Below, piece after piece: positions 37,701-50,074 of a stretch of DNA of 64,000 bases (the stretch's first letter is position 1; every line of letters starts with the position of its first letter). This DNA comes from Lineus longissimus (taxonomy: Eukaryota > Nemertea > Pilidiophora > Heteronemertea > Lineidae): NCBI RefSeq assembly GCF_910592395.1, contig NC_088322.1, forward strand, positions 9,853,431 to 9,917,430, in the 5' to 3' direction. The notes under the pieces are model-generated. The model had not been told where the DNA came from, made no database searches, and worked only from the letters and a program-made list of their open reading frames with translations. The translations under genes and the position numbers were made by a program.

Positions 37701-38736
37701 TCAAACTCAGCTTGTGGTGGCCAGACATAGAATAACCCCAATTATAGGCCTACATGAAGTCACCATGTAGGCTATTTGCCTTATGAATATAATAGGCCTT
37801 TGATGTGTAAGTATGTAATTGACTGTAACCTCTTTTCTTGTATGGAAATACATGTATGGGGTTCATATGGGACAATACCTAACTTTATGCTTACATGATC
37901 ATTATTGGTATAATTGCCAATGCTGCTGGTACCAGATTATGTTCAATTGGCCCTTTACTGCATAATTTTTTTTTAATTCTAAAGAACAGTTGGAGATGTA
38001 AGGCACCATTGCAGACCCACCTGTTGTCACCTTATGGGGGGGGGGGGGGGTCACATACAAAGCACTTGAACCTGCATGATAACTCTTTCATTGGCAAATT
38101 CACTCATGCATTTATTACTTATCCCCATAACAATCGTAAAAAAATTGGAGAAAAACAGGCAGTTTGTATAAACCATGCAAAATAAAAATTGTACATGTAC
38201 TTTTTTTGCAATTTTCGCGTACATTCTATCACAAAAATAGAAACATACGACCTACATGTATAGGCAGTTTTACAGTAAGTCGACAGGCGCATCTCATCAT
38301 ATGGACTGAATGACATCACAGGATGAGGCGGAAATTCATCGCCAGGATACAATCATCTCGGCCCGCCATGTTAATTGTTCAAGCAATAGATCGACAGATT
38401 ATATTAATTTTCAAGTCACAGATGTCGATGCTTAGATTCAATATCAGAGATGTATTGATCAGAATAACTGATAACAGTTGGAGGATCAATATTGCTGGCA
38501 ATATTAAAACAAGCCAAAGTCTTAACCCTTTCGCTGAGTCAAAGTTGATTGTTTTTTTCAATCTCTTTTTTTATTCAACTTATCTTTTGTGTTTCATGGC
38601 GTTTCTGTTTGGGCTCGAATTTGGCCCACCATATCCAATTGTTCATATATTCTTCTCTTCATCTTTACAGATAATTGGTGTGATCTTTTCCTGTTGCTTA
38701 GCGAGAAGCATCAAGAAAGAATACGAGGTCGTGTAA
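28753..38736 (+). CDS. CD63: CD63-like tetraspanin, complete, 7 coding exons
   Basis: Exons: 28753-28815, 30944-31132, 31424-31498, 32597-32692, 34275-34406, 35128-35211 and 38671-38736; all introns are phase 0 and GT-AG. The product is 234 residues, close to the 238 of human CD63. It starts MVEGGMKCVKYLLFAF, the conserved CD63 N-terminus. Four hydrophobic segments are visible, at about 11-33, 52-77, 86-103 and 203-226. The second ends in GFFGCCGAVKENYC, a tetraspanin signature. The large extracellular loop has six Cys: CCG, PQSCC, DSDC and a final PCL. The C-terminus KKEYEVV is a YxxPhi signal like the lysosomal sorting motif of CD63. Tetraspanins organise membrane microdomains, and CD63 members sit in late endosomes and exosomes. 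Within-family assignment is by these signatures; another CD63-clade paralogue is possible. Confidence 0.92.
29099..29504. mobile_element. Element with GTTAACCCTTT termini and an internal 161-bp duplication
   Basis: The ends are GTTAACCCTTTTACTGCC and GTTAAAGGGTTAAC (inverted). Inside, GTTATTCATTTAGTTTCATTG and the following ~120 bp recur 161 bp later. It lies in tetraspanin intron 1 and shares its terminal style with the element at 39499. Confidence 0.7.
31214..31236. mobile_element. MITE, CAGTAGAACC family, terminal fragment
   Basis: AGGAGAACCTCCCTAGCGG matches only the family's left end, in tetraspanin intron 2. Confidence 0.5.
31597..32448. mobile_element. Large foldback element in tetraspanin intron 3
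   Basis: About 850 bp with long inverted arms (left about 31597-31840, right about 32125-32448). The ends are CGGTTATTTCCGCACAAATA and its complement. Each arm is itself built from repeats of AAATAGACGTTTGGTGGCGC, at least four per arm. The centre (about 31840-32120) is unrelated, non-coding sequence. Confidence 0.92.
33068..33838. mobile_element. Foldback element built from GGGGACGAATTTTCC repeats, long copy (tetraspanin intron 4)
   Basis: It starts GCTCTAGGAAAATTCGTCCCC and ends GGGGACGAATTTTCCTGTAACC. Each arm has about ten degenerate copies of a 12-17-bp unit (GGAAAATTCGTCCCC), followed inward by paired unique arms (for example AGCTAGTTACCTACCCCAC / GTGGGGTAGGTAACTAGCT). Apparent open frames across it are by-products of the repeat. 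Confidence 0.92.
33947..34108. mobile_element. Foldback element of the same family, short copy
   Basis: The same ends (GCTCTAGGAAAATTCGTCCCC ... GGGGACGAATTTTCCTGTAACC) enclose only repeat units, mostly in one orientation, with no unique centre. It lies 109 bp from the long copy. Confidence 0.88.
34857..34985. repeat. Two tandem copies (61-bp period) of a dispersed repeat
   Basis: TTGTTTAAACTTGGTATTCATAGTATTTG...CACAACGGCAATGTT recurs 61 bp downstream. The same sequence family is seen at about 53860-54180 (split by a MITE) and 58950-59115. Confidence 0.85.
35711..35869. mobile_element. MITE, CAGTAGAACC family, copy in tetraspanin intron 6
   Basis: CAGTAGAACCTCCCTTAACGG at the left and TAGAGAGGTTGTACTGTA at the right, with a shortened left part (one CTCTCTATTAAGG block lost). 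Confidence 0.85.
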
Positions 38737-38978
38737 AGGTCAGAGGTCAAGGGAATGTCAAGGTCAAATCAGGTCAAAGTGACAAGTCTGTTAAATTTTT
38801 GTACCAAATGAAAATGGGTCCACTGTTATTTATTGGAAAATAGATTGATCTTCCAGAAATATTTTTTGATGCATATTTTTCAAATAGTTAGACATGGAAA
38901 AAAAGATTTGTAACCAGGTATTGTTGAGAGATTTCGGATATTTTCAATTGTTTAAAAAGCATGTTGTGAATAAGTAAG

Positions 38979-38984
38979 AATAAA
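38979..38984 (+). terminator. Candidate polyadenylation signal of the tetraspanin gene
   Basis: AATAAA lies 243 bp after the tetraspanin stop codon, in a U-rich context. It is the first canonical signal after the gene, and the most economical 3' end. Confidence 0.55.
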
Positions 38985-41900
38985 CAAAATTGCACTTTAT
39001 TTTTTTCATTGTGATGTTACATTGTCCACACTGTTACATTCTGCCGATTTTCATTTTCCCTCTTGTTTGTTTTGTTGTTGCCATAGTCACAGTTGTTGCC
39101 ATGGCAACACATAGCTTACTGATGAGCATGGAGATTCTAATTTGACCTGTTGCTGATGGCCTGATTTTGAGTGCTGATCAGTAGACTAACTATTAAAGCT
39201 TCTTCTTCTTAAGTTTATAGCTGCTTGTTATTCTGAGTTATTTAAACTTAGGGCGGCATCAAAATGCAAAAATATTCGGCATAACAAGTTAGCTGCGTGC
39301 ACAGTGCTTGAACTGTCCGTCATTAGATGTTCATAAAATCCGCTGAAAACTCGAGAATAAGTTGCAGGCCATCAAGCTATCATGACGTGAGAAGTTCCAG
39401 CATTATTCTGTAGAGCTTTTGTAGTGATGTCACGTTTGATCGCCTGTTCACCAATCTGACATCGGCAACAAGGTGTGCCGTGTGTGGACGACATCGTTGT
39501 TAACTCTTTCAGTGCCCAGGATTTGGGCATTTTTGGACATTGTCACTACCCAAAATCTCACAAAAATAATTGAGATACACTCATCAAGATTCTTCAAAAC
39601 CTTTGTCTTTACCTCCTGTTTCAATAAAACAGCAGTAATAAGTAGGGGCATACTAGGATTATGTTCTAAATTTTTTTGAGGGAGTGGTATTTTTGGCCGA
39701 TTTTCACCATTTTTCACCTAAAATGAGGGGTGGCAAACCCCACCCCACCCTCTCAGTCGAAAAAATTATTCAATTTGGACGCCCCAGGCCAGAGAAACCA
39801 TATGAACCACATTTGAGTAGCTGGGGACATCTGGTGTCGTCTGGATGAACTAAAATACCTTAATATTTAGGACGTACATGTACGTCCTTGGGCACTGAAA
39901 GAGTTAACGTCACCACCAAACTTCACTTCAGTGACAAGGTGCACCACATTGGTAAGCGGTGTATCATTTGATGTCAAATTGACCGTCGAGATGGCGGATG
40001 GTTCTCACTGGTAACATAACCGGACAGGCCCTATACTGGTGTCCGTTATTGGTTGAGCAGAGGTGGCCAGGGAGTCGTCTGATCCACTCTAAATTATGTA
40101 CTTCATCTTCAAGTAATCATTCAAAGTTCAGCTTTGGCAGATCATGATATCTGTTCACATCAGGGTTGCCGAGTCTGAACAAGGTCTGAACTACTGTTAA
40201 CCGTGAATTTTTGAATTCGTGAATTTTCGCTTTCATGTAACATTTGCTGTCGAAATTTTATGGTTTAAAAAGGATTAGAGGTGAAATTTTCGCGCTTTTT
40301 AAGATCGCAATATTGTGATGGTGCGTTTGCGAAAGGAAGACGCTCGTGAAATTTCATCGTTTACTGTAAATGTTCTGTTGACTTTCTGTATGTCAGATAT
40401 TAAAGATTAATCAAGAAATTTGGGTTGTTGGTAGAGGGACTGAGGTGAAAATTGTTGAGGTTTTTGCCATGGGAGGGCGCTGAAACAGACCAAGTTACGA
40501 CTTTTTAAAATCTTACATTACTCTACCATGAATAGGGGAAAGTTTATGCAAAGTTTACCTGTTCATGATAAGAAGGACGTTTGAATTTCTCCTTCCTGTT
40601 GTAGAAACCTCGATAACTTTTTCGGAAAACTTAAGATATAATCATGAATCATACACGCTCTTGCTATCTATCGCCAACATTTATTGGCACCTAACCAGTT
40701 GCTGTTCCTTCGACTTCAAAACATTCAATCTATTGTTATGTAAATATCAGATTTTACCACCCTTCCGGAAGTATTTTGTGAGAAGTGTTGAATATTGGCA
40801 TAAAGTAATTATTACTGATGAGATGAGTTGATTTATTCTTAAGTAACAAAGACACTGTTGGAAGTGACATCGGGTTAAGAGGTCTAAGTGTGAGTATAAA
40901 ACGGGGATGTGACATTTCTAATTTTCGGCAATTTTTTCCTCTTTCTTGAAATGGGAATTTGACAGCTGAAATGGAAGACGTACAGTGTTTAATTATAGAC
41001 TTCCCATCCATATGACTCAGCCATGAAAACAGACTGTCCACAACAGCTGTCAACAGTACTTGTTTTGTCCAGTGTGGCATTTTTGGAATAGGCCTACCAG
41101 CACAGGGATTGCCAGATGACATATAACCCATATCAAGACTTCTTTGGTTGTTAAGAATAAATCTCATAGTATGTAAATATTTAAACTCTGTTATTATCTT
41201 TGATTGCAGCTTCAAATCTGTTGTTAAAAGAAATATTGGTTGGTGTTGTGTAGTAAAATCATGTACAAAAGCTCTGATGCTCAAGAAACCAATTTCCGGT
41301 TTTCTTGTGCATAAGGAGGGTGCTCTCTGTGGTTCCATTGGCTGAATTTGCACAACCAAAAATTGTTATTCTAAATCATTTTTAAGCAGAATTTTGTCAA
41401 AGTCAAAGAGTAATATTGTTATTATTTGTTCAAACGGATTTCAGTCAACTAAAAACTGCACAACACTTTTTCCATGTCAATTTTATAGATCTATCATACC
41501 CAGAACTAGAGGAAAACGAAAAAATCTGTTGTGCCACTACTGGAGTTGGTGGAATTTTAAGTGTTGCTTGAGAGTTGATTTGAGTGCACTAACTGATGTC
41601 TGTGCGCATTGTCAAGTCTATAATACAAAGGTTTACAGTTTCATGATGTGGTCTCTGGTGACAGCATGCATAGATGTACTGTTGCAGGGGGTGTCAGCAA
41701 TCCATACATACATTGATGTATGTTTGGCTTACAGTTATAAGAGTTCGATTGATATGAATATAAGTGCCAGGTGTTTTGCGAAGAGAGTCGACCCTTGTTG
41801 AAAATTTTGAAAACGCTGTCACTTTTGAAAATATTGTAAGCGATACTCGGATGTTCATCCCATGTGACCTTTCAACTAGGGTTGGGCATGTTGCTCAGTC

Positions 41901-44850
41901 CCGTTGTCTCTGAAGGTACTGCTCTGGTCAAAAGAAACACCCCTTGTCCCTGGCAGAACAATCTAGAAATCTGTGGTGCTTTCCTGTTTTCATCCCCATC
42001 TCGATCTAAGGGTTTCCCATCGCATATGTTGCACAAGGCCTTTGTTTTGGCTGCATTACCCAGGTTGCTTGATACACTGCGTGATTCATTTATGTGGAGA
42101 TAGACCTTTTATAGAGAAACAGCAGGTCTGTTCACCCTGTTGTGTATGTTCCCTTGAATGTGTGGATCAAGAAATTCTAGTCCTGTTGTAGTTGTGTGAC
42201 ATTGGGCAAGCCTACATTCGTTTTGTGCAACTGTTGCTTTTGAGGAGAAGCATTACTTGTGACCACCACTGTATTGGCCCTCATTTTTACTCGATCATGG
42301 GGGAAATCATTTCTAATGGTGTTGGAAAGTTGTTATGTATGAAATATGCCTTGCAATTAGCAGTGTATTGTGATAGCTCTCTAAATAAATGTGATTATTG
42401 TAGGATATTGTCTGCTTGTTGGGAATCTGGTCAGTGGGAAAATGTTCAACTTGGGAGAGTACATGTATTTCCTCGAGTTTCTACGAGACTTATGGCAGAA
42501 ATCACTTTCAGTAATTACTGCATTATATCTGTGGGTTGGTACATGTATGGTAGAGGCAAGAGAGGAGATTTGATCAGGTTTGTCAATGCTCCGGGACAAG
42601 CAACACCCTTCCAAATTTTTTAATTTTGTGGGGCGGCGCATGCTGTTTCGCAATCCCCCTCCCTTTGGCAAGTCCTACTGGTTGGTATCCTGTGTTCTTC
42701 TGAGGACCAAAGTTGACTATTTGCCCATAAGTTAGTGGTGTATTTAGTGAAATTTCAAATCTAGGTTGCGGGTGGGGGGGGGATTTATGCTTATTATGCT
42801 CCTATTTTATGATGAGTAGCGTCCCACATTTTTGCAGTAAATATTCTTAACCTTTTGCTGTATTCCAGGAGCTTGTGTACATGATATATAGCCTCAGGAA
42901 CTGAGACCAATTTGCCTTATGACTTAGAGCTCATGAATATATTAGCTTCATTATCATATTTTAGTGGTAAATGCATGCTGCCTTTGACTGGGGATTGAAT
43001 TAACCTGCAAGGCAAAGAGAAAAGTACTTTTAAAGAAGAAAAAAATCTTAAAATCACCAGATAATTTCTTTTAAACGAATGATTTTGATGAAATTTTGGA
43101 AAAGGATTCTTCAAAAGCAAAAACTGCTATTTTCAAACTGACCTTCTGGTCACATTGCCTACCGGCAGGTCCTTTTCAAAAGGTGGCATTGCAATCTCTC
43201 TGCTACGACTGTTTGAAAGTACGCTCCCTAAACTAAGATATACGGTGGCTGGTTGATATTTTTCTAAACTGTCCAATAAAACTATAATTCCCAAGTGATG
43301 TATTTTTAGAGAATCTCTCTTGGTGTTGTGAGGAGATAGGGGTTCACAGCGCTCACTCCCTGAAGCGATCGTAAACAAGCGTTTTTTGTCACTGCGACCT
43401 GTGCTGCTTTACATTCACGATGCACACACAAGCAAGCTCTCCCTTGGTCATGGGTTGTCAGTGGGCATACTTTGCGCCATAGGACATCTGTGACAATACA
43501 AGTGAGCACTCCCCGATCACCTCACGATGTTCTCATTATAAGACAAGAGATTACTTTGTAGCAAGAATGTATAATGTTAGGCCGCTATTGAATAAAATCA
43601 TGTTATTTCCAAGAATATTATCTTTACATTTGTTTAAACGTTATCGCGAATATCAATCCAAATTAGCAGAGTGTAAACCCTTTATTTTTTGACAAGTCTA
43701 ATATTTTTGCAGAGGCGGGTACAATTAAAAACATTAGGGGTGAGAAAAATTTTTAACTCATGGTTTTGTCATTTGCCGATATAGATGTAACCAAAATCTT
43801 TAAAGGATGCTTTTTTGCAAAGTGTATAAAAACTATAGTTAGATACTGCCATTGTTACAGTGGCCTCGGACTGATTTGGCAGTATCTCAAATAGTGACAA
43901 TCACGGATAAAGTCACAATAACATAAAGTCATTGGATTGCATACGTCCATTTATACTGCAGTCCATTTATCAATCTTGTTTACGTTGGATCATTGGCCCC
44001 TAATCCAGCCAATCTGTTCACCAATGCAGTCATGACTGGGTCTATGAGAATAAACTGGTTTCCATGGAAACTTGTCCTGATTCTCAGATGGGAAGAATAG
44101 GTTCTGATTGAGAGCTGTAGCCTATGAAATATCGAGCGGTGAGTTTACCGATACAAAAACTGTCTTGATATAGGTCTCCAAACTGGGTTATCAATGATAG
44201 GCCTATATAACGCTAAACTTCCTACAAGCTTGAGCTTATTTCGTAGATATAATATCAGTGCATCGCCTCAATATGGCCAGCATTGCTTCATTGAGGTAAT
44301 AATGGTACTACAACCATTATTAAAAATCTCATGATCTGTAATCGATAGAATGTGGAACATGCTGGCATCAACTGCTGTGCTTGTTTACCCAATGACATGG
44401 GTCATGTGCAGATGGATCTGGAGGAGCAGAAGGTCGTTTAGCAATCACTATTGTTCCTAAACATCCTGGTGTGAGGCTGAGTAAAAAAACACTTGTTGAT
44501 CGTCCCCACTGGCCCAAATGCAACTCTCGTGTCTCAAAAGTTTGGGGGGAGGGTCAAAAAAGGAAAATTAGAAATGAACAGAAAATAAGAAAATGGATAA
44601 CGCTTGCCCTGAGATTTCTTCGGGAAAAAGAATAATTGCACAACTTTTTTTAGTTGATTTTAACATATCAATTGGTTCAAAGTATCATTTTCCCAGGTTG
44701 GATGTTCGGCCAACAAGGCCCCAGTTATCACCTGAAAGGACCCTGAAACCCCTCCGCCCAAATTCCGGCTGCGTTTCTGTCTCGACGACATAATGGTCCT
44801 CGAGGAGACAAAGTCACAACATACCACAGCAAGATCAAGGAGCAACTGCT
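38985..44850. other. Region between the tetraspanin gene and the minisatellite: no gene found
   Basis: About 5.9 kb. The only clear structure is the inverted-repeat element at 39499-39908. Open frames of up to about 200 codons (for example minus strand 40754-41359, plus strand 42192-42623) show no recognisable domain and no splice pattern. It could be an extended 3' UTR or a non-coding transcript; I see no positive evidence. Confidence 0.5.
39499..39908. mobile_element. 410-bp element with GTTAACTCTTTCAGTGCCC termini
   Basis: GTTAACTCTTTCAGTGCCCA at the left is matched by the complement of GGGCACTGAAAGAGTTAAC at the right. The interior has no inverted symmetry and no coding capacity. Confidence 0.82.
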
Positions 44851-44869
44851 CCCTGACAGACCAACAGGC

Positions 44870-47800
44870 TTCTTGAGAGATTGGTCATCTGCCCACGAAC
44901 ATGGAGACGGACATAGATGGACCTAGAGAAGACAAGTCACAACAGCAACTGGGGTCATTGTTCCCTGACACACCAGGCTTCTTGAGAGATTGGTCATCTG
45001 CCCACGAACATGGAGACGGACATAGATGGACCTCGAGAAGACAAGTCACAACATTCCATGACAAGATCAAGGAGCAACTGGGGTCATTGTTCCCTGACAC
45101 ACCAGGCTTCTTGAGAGATTGGTCATCTGCCCACGAACATGGAGACGGACATAGATGGACCTCGAGAAGACAAGTCACAACATTCCATGACACGATCAAG
45201 GAGCAACTGGGGTCATTGTTCCCTGACACACCAGACTTCTTGAGAGATTGGTCATCCGGCCACGAACATGGAGACAGACATAGATGGACCTTGAGGAGAC
45301 AGATCACAACATTCCATAGAATGATCAAGGAGCAACTGGGGTCATTGTTCCCTGACACACCAGGCTTCTTGAGAGATTCGTCATCTGCCCACGAACATGG
45401 AGACGAACATAGATGGACCTCGAGAAGACAAGTCACAACATTCCATGACAAGATCAAGGAGCACCTGGGGTCATTGTTCCCTGACACCCCAGGCTTCTTG
45501 AGAGATTGGTCATGTGGACAAATCGGCCGCAAATATGGGAAAACATAGATGGACCTCGAGACAGGTCACACCATACCACAGCATCAAGGAGCAACTGGGG
45601 TAATTTGTCCCTGACACACCAGACTTCTTGATAGATTGGTCATCTGGCCACGAACATGGAGACAGACATAGATGGACCTCGAGAAGACAAGTCGCAACAT
45701 TCCATGAGAAGATCAAGGAGCAACTGGGGTCATTGTTCCCTGACACACCAGGCTTCTTGATAGATTGGTCATCTGGCCACGAACATGGAGACAGATATGG
45801 ATGGACCTCGAGAAGACAAGTCACAGCATTCCATGAGAAGATCAAGGAGCAACGGGGGTCATTGCTCCCTGACACACCAGGCTTCTTGAGAGATTGGTCA
45901 TCTGGCCACGAACATGGAGACAGATATGGATGGACCTCGAGAAGACAAGTCACAGCATTCCATGACAAGATCAAGGAGCAACTGGGGTCATTGCTCCCTG
46001 ACACACCAGGCTTCTTGAGAGATTGGTCATGTGGACAAATAGGCCGCGGATATGGGGAGACATAGATGGACCTCGAGACAGGTCACACCATACCACAGCA
46101 TCAAGGAGCAACTGTGGTAATTTGTCCCTGACACACATGACTTCTTGAGAGATTGGTCATCTGGCCACGAACATAGATACAGATATGGATGGACCTCGAG
46201 GAGACAGGTCACAACATACCATAGGAAGATCAAGGAGCCACTGGGGTCATTGTTCCCTGACACACCAGGCGTCTTGAGAGATTGGTCATCTGGCCACGAA
46301 CATGGAGACAGATATGGATGGACCTCGAGAAGACAAGTCACAGCATTCCATGAGAAGATCAAGGAGCAACGGGGGTCATTGCTCCCTGACACACCAGGCT
46401 TCTTGAGAGATTGGTCATCTGGCCACGAACATGGAGACAGATATGGATGGACCTCGAGAAGACAAGTCACAGCATTCCATGACAAGATCAAGGAGCAACT
46501 GGGGTCATTGCTCCCTGACACACCAGGCTTCTTGAGAGATTGGTCATGTGGACAAATAGGCCGCGAATATGGGGAGACATAGATGGACCTCGAGACAGGT
46601 CACACCATACCACAGCATCAAGGAGCAACTGTGGTAATTTGTCCCTGACACACATGACTTCTTGAGAGATTGGTCATCTGGCCACGAACATAGATACAGA
46701 TATGGATGGACCTCGAGGAGACAGGTCACAACATACCATAGGAAGATCAAGGAGCCACTGGGGTCATTGTTCCCTGACACACCAGGCGTCTTGAGAGATT
46801 GGTCATCTGGCCACGAACATGGAGACAGATATGGATGGACCTCGAGAAAACAAGTCACAACATACCATGACAAGATCAAGGAGCAACTGGGGTCATTGTT
46901 CCCTGACACACCAGGCTTCTTGAGAGATTGGTCATCTGGCCACGAACATGGAGACAGATATGGATGGACCTCGAGAAGACACGTCACGGCATTCCATGAC
47001 AAGATCAAGGAGCAACTGGGGTCATTGCTCCCTGACACACCAGGCTTCTTGAGAGATTGGTCATGTGGACAAATAGGCCGCGAATATGGGGATACATAGA
47101 TGGACCTCGAGACAGGTCACACCATACCACAGCATCAAGGAGCAACTGTGGTAATTTGTGCCTGACACACATGACTTCTTGAGAGATTGGTCATCTGACC
47201 ACGAACATAGATATAGATATGGATGGACCTCGAGGAGACAGGTCACAACATACCATAGGAAGATCAAGGAGCCACTGGGGTCATTGTTCCCTGACACACC
47301 AGGCTTCTTGAGAGATTGGTCATCTGGCCACGAACATGGAGACAGATATGGATGGACCTCGAGAAAACAAGTCACAACATACCATGACAAGATCAAGGAG
47401 CAACTGGGGTCATTGTTCCCTGACACACCAGGCTTCTTGAGAGATTGGTCATCTGGCCACGAACATGGAGACAGATATGGATGGACCTCGAGAAGACAAG
47501 TCACAGCATTCCATGACAAGATCAAGGAGCACCTGGGGTCATTGCTCCCTAACACACCAGGCTTCTTGAGAGATTGGTCATGTGGACAAATAGGCCCCGA
47601 ATATGGGGAGACATAGATGGACCTCGAGACAGGTCACACCATACCACAGCATCAAGGAGCAACTGTGGTAATTTGTGCCTGACACACATGACTTCTTGAG
47701 AGATTGGTCATCTGGCCACGAACATAGATACAGATATGGATGGACCTCGAGGAGACAGGTCACAACATACCATAGGAAGATCAAGGAGCCACTGGGGTCA

Positions 47801-49050
47801 TTGTTCCCTGACACACCAGGCTTCTTGAGAGATTGGTCATCTGGCCACGAACATGGAGACAGATATGGATGGACCTCGAGAAAACAAGTCACAACATACC
47901 ATGACAAGATCAAGGAGCAACTGGGGTCATTGTTCCCTGACACACCAGGCTTCTTGAGAGATTGGTCATCTGGCCACGAACATGGAGACAGATATGGATG
48001 GACCTCGAGAAGACAAGTCACAGCATTCCATGACAAGATCAAGGAGCAACTGGGGTCATTGCTCCCTGACACACCAGGCTTCTTGAGAGATTGGTCATGT
48101 GGACAAATAGGCCGCGAATATGGGGATACAGATATGGACCTCGAGACAGGTCACACCATACCACAGCATCAAGGACCAACTGGGGTCTTCGCTCCTTGAC
48201 ACACTGGTAGGCTCCTTGAGAGATTGGTCATCTGACCACGAACGTGGAGACAGACATAGATGGACCTCGAGGAGACAGGCCACAACATACCATAGGAAGA
48301 TCAAGGAGCAATTGGGATAATTGTTCCCTGACACACCAGGCTTTTTGAGAGATTGGTCATGTAGACAAATAGGGCGCGAATATGGGGAGACACAGATGGA
48401 CCTCGAGACAGGTCACACCATACCACAGCATCAAGGAGCAACTGGGGTCTTCGCTCCTTGACACACTGGTAGGCTCCTTGAGAGATTGGTCATCTGACCA
48501 CGAACGTGGAGACAGACATCGATGGACCTCGAGAAGACAAGTCACAACATACCATAGGAAGATCAAGGACCAACTGGGGTCATTGTTCCCAGACACACCA
48601 GGCTTCTTGAGAGATTGGTCATGTAGACAAATAGGCCGCGAATATGGGGAGACACAGATGGACCTCGAGACAGGTCACACCATACCACAGCATCAAGGAG
48701 CAACTGGGGTCTAAGCTCCCTGACACACTGGCAGGCTCTTTGAGAGATTGGTCATCTGGCTACGAACATGGAGACGGACATAGATGGACCTCGAGAAGAC
48801 AAGTCACAACATACCATAGGAAGATCAAGGACCAACTGGGGTCATTGTTCCCTGACACACCAGACTTCTTGTGAGATTGGTCATATGGACAAATACGCCG
48901 CGAATATGGGGAGACATAGATGGACCTCGAGACAGGCCACTCGATATTACAGCATCAAGGACCAACTGGGGTCTTCGCTCCCTGACACACTGGCAGGCTC
49001 CTTGAGGGATTGGTCATTCTGGCCACGAACATTGAGGCAGACATAGATGG
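44870..49050. repeat. Minisatellite array, 129-bp monomer with higher-order repeats of 517 bp and 262 bp
   Basis: The monomer contains CAACTGGGGTCATTGTTCCC, CTTCTTGAGAGATTGGTCAT and GATGGACCTCGAGAAGACA. The first ~650 bp are five plain monomers. From 45549 to 48133 the pattern repeats exactly every 517 bp, five times: three ordinary monomers plus a variant with CATGTGGACAAATAGGCCGC. From 48134 to about 48905 the period is 262 bp, three times, with one ordinary and one variant monomer. The tail decays by 49050. Because 129 is divisible by three, long frames are open on both strands, but a stop recurs in each 517-bp unit and there is no splice or start context, so I regard it as non-coding satellite DNA. 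Confidence 0.95.
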
Positions 49051-49054
49051 ACCT

Positions 49055-49545
49055 CGAGGAGAAAGATAGGCTGCGGCGTTGTCTGTACGCCTGGTCTTCG
49101 GTTTAGTGTTGCTACTCTAAGGTTTAGAGAGCCGTATAGATTTTTCTGAGACATCATGTATATAAAAAAGCAACTTGTCTTATCGGTGTGAGATAGTTAG
49201 GCTGTGACGATGTGTTCACGTCATGCCCTTGGTTTAGACAGCCTTATAGATTTTTCTGATACGGTACATCCTGATGCGAAAAGGAAATACATGTATTGTG
49301 ACGATGTCTTAATGTCTGGCCCTTGATTGTTTACAATGCCTCTCAGTTCGTTTTCTGAGATAGGTTGTGACATTATCTCCTTTGATTTAGAAAGCCTTGT
49401 TGATCCCCGAGATGCCTGTATATAGCAAGGAAGATTTACAGCAGTATGTTTCACTAGCTGGCGCGAGAGAGCTAGGCTGTGATGATGTTTGCACGCCGTG
49501 CCCTTGATTTACAAGGCTTAATAGATATTTTTCCTGGACCACATG
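49055..49545. repeat. Degenerate tandem repeat flanking the minisatellite
   Basis: About four diverged units of roughly 110-150 bp share 'TAGGCTGTGACGATGTGTTCACG', 'TGCCCTTGGTTTAGACAGCC' (and TTGATTTACAAGGC) and 'TATAGATTTTTCTGA'. Age and unit length differ from the neighbouring array. Confidence 0.65.
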
Positions 49546-50074
49546 GTGAAGACAATAATGGCACTGGCAGCTGCTCTGGGATGTTCCGCAGTGCAACGAT
49601 TGTTACTTTTCCAACAATTAGACATCATGCAACAGCAGGTGTTTGACAAAGCACTGCTTGGAAATCTTTCAATTGAACCAGATAATAAAATTCGTCCTCT
49701 GGATCTTTGACTAGGTATTTTTGATTCACGCATATGAAGTCCTGATGGACAACCCTGGGACTTGGATTGTTTGGCTTATGGCATGACCATGATCCAGTTT
49801 CCTATACACTGATGCATTGATGTTGTTTTGTCGACTCTACTCGGGGAAGTATTTATACCGTAAATCAGGCCTTGCATGAACCAAAGCATGGCAGCATTAT
49901 TGGATAATTGAATATTTCCATTAGTAGGCGTATCTCCATTTCTATTCTAAAAGCTTGTCAACACCTGCTACACTTCGTTTTCAATGCAGGCACACGCGCC
50001 TTTAAAATGATAAATGAAACAATGGGATTATGAGTAGGCTTGATCGGACCATGGGCGGGGCCAGACAAACCATT

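Noticed and set aside
40754-41359. 201-codon minus-strand frame as a gene
   Set aside because: No recognisable domain, no splice context, and composition like flanking AT-rich DNA; I cannot support it as coding.
42192-42623. 143-codon plus-strand frame as a gene
   Set aside because: No family similarity recognised and no supporting features; probably chance.
44885-49046. Series of 145-215-codon open frames on both strands as a multi-repeat protein gene
   Set aside because: They arise from a 129-bp satellite monomer (divisible by three). A stop recurs every 517 bp, both strands are equally open, and no splice sites or start context exist.
44885-49046. CRISPR-like array (regular repeats with variable parts)
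   Set aside because: The whole monomer is repeated without distinct spacers, and the genome is animal.
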